This document shows, one piece after another, positions 59,211 to 64,000 of a stretch of DNA of 64,000 nucleotides (positions are counted from its first letter, which is position 1; each line of letters opens with the position of its first letter). Position numbers and translations under genes: made by a program. The stretch covers positions 66,934,984-66,998,983 of the forward strand of contig NC_088300.1 of NCBI RefSeq assembly GCF_032854445.1. The letters run 5' to 3'. The DNA is from Liolophura sinensis (lineage: Eukaryota; Mollusca; Polyplacophora; Chitonida; Chitonidae). The notes under the pieces are model-generated. The model saw only the letters and a list, made by a program, of their open reading frames with translations. It ran no database searches and was not told the DNA's origin.

Positions 59211-61348
59211 GTATGTATTGTTATATCCAAAGATTGAGTTTTAGTGGTTTCTGACTGTCTTCCTTTCATAACAGAAAACTGTTGATTTCTTCTCTTTTAC
59301 ATATTATCAGCTTTTTAACTATTTATGTATTATTTCTTACATATTCTTCTAGGAATTTGTGTTATAAGTTGTTTTGCAAATGGGTCTTACGATTTTCGAC
59401 TTGCAACGCCCTGTATACTATATAGGGTATACGAATGTCAGGCTTGACGTATATATCCCGTATTTTTACCTAATTTTATCATTGCAAAAACTTGTTACTA
59501 GTAGCTTTAAGATCCCGTTTGAACTTTTGACAATTAGAAGTGACCAAAATGTTTTTGTATGAAACATGAGAAATTCATCTAGATTTAGTTGTCTTCCTTT
59601 AAAGTGAACACAAAGTCTGTCACTATATGTACATAGAAAAAAGGATGTAGGACACAGTTATCACAGAAAAATGTGTATGAATTCTATGAAGTTTTGAAAG
59701 TCCAGAAGACGAAGTTCAGGACTGGGGATATGGCACTGCCGGACAATTCACTCCAAGTTCCCCTAGCCCTATGTTGTAGAAACCCTTATAAACTTGGTCA
59801 ATCACTAGCGTTGATAGCGCCACGTGATAATTGGCTGTCACGTCAAAAAAGCTATTAACTCTCGATTGTCAGTGTAATTTCTTATATTGGATAGACAGAT
59901 TTCAAGGCAATAAACTGGATTTTGCGGTTTGTTTAAGTATTAAACTCATGTATTTTGAACCCACACATTTATGAGCAGGGAACTGGGAACGGCTGCCCGT
60001 GTCACAATGCGTACATGTTGATTAGAATACTACAGTACTTGTCAGGGTGAGCTGGCAAGAAAACCGCCTCGGGAGAGTCATTGCTTGAAGAAAAATATTG
60101 TGACTTTGTATTATTTTTCCATAGCAATGTCAGATTTATTACGAAAATATATTCCTAAAGTCTGAATGAAAGGGTCTATTGTCAATCAGAAGGTCCTGCA
60201 ATGTTGGGTAAATTCCCTGAAGTTGGCACAGCCAGCTAGGCCAAATACTTACACCTAAGGAGGACCAGGACGACTAGGGCCGCTAAACACAACGCTTGTG
60301 TCCACCAATAGCGCCCTGACCGAGCGCCAAACTAAAAGAAACTTCGGCCCTTTGAACATGGAACAGAGATGATACTCTTTAGCTGGGTATCAGGAGTTTT
60401 TGTTTGTATTTTCTCATTGTCACATTGTTTAATACTGATGGTACGGTAGAGCCCCTAGGTTTTGTGACGTCACTCTAGATAGCTATAACATGGCAAAATG
60501 GCGTCACCAAATGAGTGACTTGGTACTGACGATTGTTTACTATTTCCATTGTTGATAAGCAATGTAGAATTTTCGAAATAATTTTAGAACATTTCTGGAA
60601 TACTACTTTATTAATCAATTCAGATTTCGTGGCTGACTTTATGTTCACTTTAACCACTGAAGTCCAAACGTCTGGGATCATTTCAGGGTTATATTCCCTT
60701 CATCACCGTTATGTTCCTGGATAGTCTTCTTACTGGTAACTTATTTACATATGTACATGAAACAGATAAGGCCTTTTTTTATTTTCATCACTTTGCTGCT
60801 GATTATTAGTGTTCAAAGACTCGCATGTCGTCATTTGCTTGTACACTCCACAACATGTAGGATTCCATTACACGGCTTTTTTACAGTCCACAGCATGTAT
60901 CCGTTAGATACCCTGCTTTTTAAACTATAGTATCTTAAGTCTAATCCTATATCCAATGCCTTTCCAATACTCTAATGTTAATGTATACCTTTGTTTAAGT
61001 ACCTGATCTTGGCCATGTGTATGAAATGCCCTAAACTGCCTAAATTCCGGACTTAGTCTAGACAAACCGAAAGTGGTCAGTACAAGGTTCGTATTGATTT
61101 CACTGGGCTCAGAGATCTTTAGGGTATTAGACCAGCAATTCTAGAAAGGCTTAGTTTTGCCTCTGTACCTAGTCTTTTTTCTAGACGTACATGGCCTTTC
61201 AGATGAAGAATCTTTTTTCAATCTAACCCAAATTACTTTTAAAGCACCACAGTAGAAATTTCCTCCCTCGTGAAACAGAATGATAAGTATAAGGTTGATC
61301 ACGGCCAACCGTGAGGTACCTAACTCTCACGATTGCATGCAAACGTTA
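59211..61348. other. Spacer with no recognised gene
   Basis: Only frames up to about 68 codons, without domains or convincing splice sites. I see nothing further. Confidence 0.4.
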
Positions 61349-62942
61349 TATTTCGGGTGTCCCAAAAGAAGTGAACCGCTTTTCAACAAGTATTTTCTCA
61401 GTGATAAATAAACTGAATTCATTGTAAAATTTTCACACAGTAACCATAGGGTATCATCAACAAGTCTGCAAAAATATCTAAATGATCGGACGCACATTAT
61501 GTCAAAAAATCCAATATGAAAAGAAAACTCAGTTATTTTAATTTACGCTCAATGTGGCCTCCATCTTCCTCCACGACTAAACGAAGCCGTTTCTTCTAAG
61601 CAGAAATGCTTTTAAGTATTTCGTCCACCGATATCTCCGCCCATGACATAATTATCCTGTCCTTTAACGCCTGCTCGGTCAATTTGTCTGTCACTCCTCG
61701 GTAAACTTTCTCCCTCAGAGAGTCCCATATGGCATCCTCCATTTGGTTACAGTCAGGACTTTGTGGAGGCCATTTATCGTTCTTGATGAATTCTGGTGTA
61801 GCCTCTTCCAGATGAGCCTGGGTTACCGTCCTTGTATGTGAAGGAGCCCCATCTTGCTGAAACACCTAATTATTTCTAAGATAAAGGCGCCTACAATCCG
61901 GGAAAAGATTGTTATCCAATAACTGAATGTAGCTTTCAGTATTAACCTTGGTCCTCTGTCTGTGTCAATAAAACGAATATTTGTTTTTCCTTTCCAGTGT
62001 ACTCCAGCTGAAAACATTATCCTGATGATAGAGGCAAGGTGGCTGAATTTATCGTTTCCATTTCCCAAAAAACGCTTTCGTTTTGGCGATTTTTATCTAT
62101 CTTTAACGTAAAGTCTTTCTCGTCTGTGAAAATAATCTTCTCCACATCAGTGGCCGAGTAGCAGTCATTTAAGTTGCGCCAGAGAGTTTATCTTTTTTCT
62201 CTAACATTTGGCCCCTCATTGATATCCATATCCTCTTGAAGGGCTTCAGCTCCAGTCCTTTCGCCATTCTTTGCACAGAAGACTTGCTCATTTGTAACTC
62301 GCTTGCAACTTCGCTAAGAGACTTGTGGGTCCCTGGGTTCTCCTGATGTGATTGAATCAGTTCCTCAACACGGTCTAGTTCTCCGACGAACATGCGGTCT
62401 TAGGTCTACGAATACGAATTTTACGTGCTACTGACCCTGTGGTGCCTACTTTTAGCAATAAGTTTATAGTTACATGACTCCACCCTTTGCGTGGAAATTC
62501 CTTTACAATCCTTCTTCCGCCCCAGCCTTTCTCCTTGAAACAGTTTTCAATGGTAACTTTATCACTTTCACTCAAAGGCATGGTTGATTCTTCCAAACTG
62601 AGACTTTTGACAGAATTGACAGACGACAATAAAAAAAAAAATCAATAGAGTTGACAGCCAGACATGCTAATTTTAGACTGACATTGACTGACAGACTATC
62701 ACCCGGCAGGTGGCGTGAACATAATGAAGGCCACATTGCACAGGTCTGATACTGGATTTTCCACATGCTGTATTGAATTTGACAATACTCACACAATTAG
62801 TTTCCGATCTCTTGAGATATTTTGCAAAGTTGTTGATGATACCCTAACGTTCATTTGTTTTTTTCAATGGATTCGTTTATCTATCACTGAGAAAATACTT
62901 GTCAAAAAGCAGGTTCACTCTTTGGGGGAACAGCCGATATAT
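61349..62942 (-). mobile_element. Tc1/mariner-type DNA transposon, decayed copy
   Basis: About 1.59 kb with terminal inverted repeats of roughly 65 bp. The left end has 'tttcgggtgtcccaaaagaa' and 'caagtattttctcagtgat'. The right end, in reverse complement, has 'caagtattttctcagtgat' and 'atatcggctgttcccccaaa'. TA dinucleotides flank both ends. It encloses one broken transposase gene on the minus strand. Confidence 0.9.
61533..62581 (-). pseudogene. Tc1/mariner-family transposase, broken
   Basis: The start (MPLSESDKVTIENCFK) is at 62581. The N-terminal helix-turn-helix region reads in two frames: SDKVTIENCFKEKGWGGRRI, then SLSEVASELQMSKSSVQRMA. The catalytic region follows with the first aspartate in NIRFIDTDRG (about 61966). 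After another frame change come the second aspartate in FQQDGAPSHTRT and the last acidic residue in PPQSPDCNQMED. There are 37 residues between the second D and the E, so it reads as a DD37E type. Frameshifts break the gene at least twice. An in-frame TAG near 61596 cuts the last 20 or so codons, which remain readable beyond it (KKRLRLVVEEDGGHI). It cannot make active transposase. Confidence 0.9.
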
Positions 62943-63640
62943 TGTGTTTTCTTAATAAAAAATGTTACATATAAATATATTTTCAGTATTCTTTTAGTTT
63001 CTTTTAACAACTTATATGTCACCTAATTATTAAGCACAAAATAACACGATTCCATTAGGCTTGTATGATAAAGTCAGGAGTATCGTCATGTACCCAGCGA
63101 GGTACTGTGGACTCTCCCGCGCTGTGTTATGTTTCCTTCGCGCTGTGCCAGATAGATCAAAGTATGATTTTACCTGGTGTGTGACCATTTTGGTTGGGTA
63201 TATATTTATAGTTTGCCATGTGTCCATAAATTTCAGTTTTAAACAAAATCGTCTTTAGACAGGTAGTCAGCTTGTACCCCGTCCAATTAATAGGTGTATC
63301 CAGTTATACTGTTAGTTGATAACAACTCACGACTGGCGTGTGTTACGAGTAATCAGGCGTTTTGGACAAGGCAGATGTCAATTTTTTCCATTAATGTCTG
63401 GAATGATAAAATTTGGCTTTTCTCTCATATTCTCATATTCGCGTTTAACGTCATTGTTCCTAAGGTATTATTAATCATTGTGTGATCCTGTCATATCCAA
63501 TTAGGCTATATATCGCCATTATACCATGAAAAGGCCACCTGTGGCTCGTTCATTTAGGGGGATATTAAACACACTGACTGGTTTGGCTGCCACACACAAG
63601 GATATTTTATTTATACGACGTTGGCTGTGACGGTTGTTCG
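62943..63640. other. Spacer with no recognised feature
   Basis: Open frames on both strands at 63030-63260 and 63294-63485 lack recognisable motifs. Nothing else was seen. Confidence 0.4.
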
Positions 63641-63858
63641 ACACTTGACCTGTCTGACCCTTGACCAGTGAGGTGGCGTGTTCGAATCCAGCTTCGTTAG
63701 GACTCTCCTGACTGCATATTTAATTCAGGAGGTTTGTCAAGTGCCTGACGAAGTGCGATGGTATAGTCCTGGAAGCACAAAACTAACCGTCGGCATATAA
63801 TTGAGAAATTCTTGAGTACGGCATTAAACACCAATGAAATAAATAAATAAATAAATGA
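63640..63858 (+). repeat. tRNA-headed SINE with family A tail
   Basis: The head has 'ccagtgaggtggcgtgttcg' and 'aatccagcttcgttag' (B-box-like). The tail is 'gaaattcttgagtacggcat' and 'taaacaccaatgaaataaat' plus (AAAT)n. The head differs from ordinary family A copies and resembles the one at 9590-9710, so it may be a hybrid subfamily. Confidence 0.65.
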
Positions 63859-63864
63859 TTTTCA

Positions 63865-63975
63865 TCGGTGTAAGAAACCGGAGTACCCGTAGACACCCAC
63901 TAAACTTTGGCAAGTAAATGACGGACTTTCTCAAGTGATATAGTGTAATTCATTTTGGTGGAAGGCTAGTAACTC
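63865..63975 (-). repeat. SINE family B, partial copy
   Basis: 'gtaagaaaccggagtaccc', 'actaaactttggcaagtaaa', 'tgacggactttctcaagtga'. It continues towards the window end. Confidence 0.5.
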
Positions 63976-64000
63976 CATCGAACTTCATGTTAGACCGCAT

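Overview
The window looks like nuclear DNA of a lophotrochozoan animal, most probably a marine mollusc. Genes are split by GT-AG introns and most of the sequence is intron or spacer. The DNA is A+T-rich and dense with short tRNA-derived retroposons (labelled A to D here). Family A ends in a conserved 'caccaatcaaataaa' tail of a type common in molluscan genomes. The assignment to molluscs is inference; the eukaryotic gene structure is seen directly.

Layout. 1-8.6 kb is repeats: a palindromic MITE, many family A copies, and a 64-bp satellite from 6.4 to 8.3 kb. At 8.6-8.7 kb on the minus strand lies one exon encoding the start of a two-pore-domain potassium channel. At 12.7-18.9 kb, minus strand, a nine-exon gene encodes RNA polymerase III subunit RPC4 (POLR3D), reconstructed from stop to start as 402 codons with consistent phases. 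Divergent to it, at 20.3-27.2 kb on the plus strand, a seven-exon gene encodes an RDH13-like retinol dehydrogenase of 323 residues. Converging on that gene, at 31.1-35.9 kb on the minus strand, is a second seven-exon short-chain dehydrogenase of 347 residues. Its exons 2, 4 and 6 have exactly the same lengths (119, 105 and 208 nt) and the same intron phases, so the two are paralogues in tail-to-tail orientation. The minus-strand copy has lost the catalytic tyrosine and the substrate serine.

From 38.5 to 56.4 kb there is no recognisable gene. Instead there are about five diverged head-to-tail copies of one multi-kilobase unit. Two copies keep a CCAAT/TATA promoter-like block, and two end in related short reading frames. 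56.4-64 kb holds more retroposons, a 516-bp inverted-repeat element, and a broken Tc1/mariner-type transposon at 61.3-62.9 kb.

The strongest oddity is the last intron of the RDH13-like gene. It starts with a 43-bp minisatellite that repeats the exon 6 splice donor about 35 times, each time as a joined acceptor/donor-like site. A foldback element has landed inside that array. The intron ends with a 66-bp minisatellite that repeats the acceptor and the start of exon 7 in the gene's own reading frame.

Limits: all calls were made by eye, without alignment or database search. Repeat boundaries are approximate unless a target duplication is stated.
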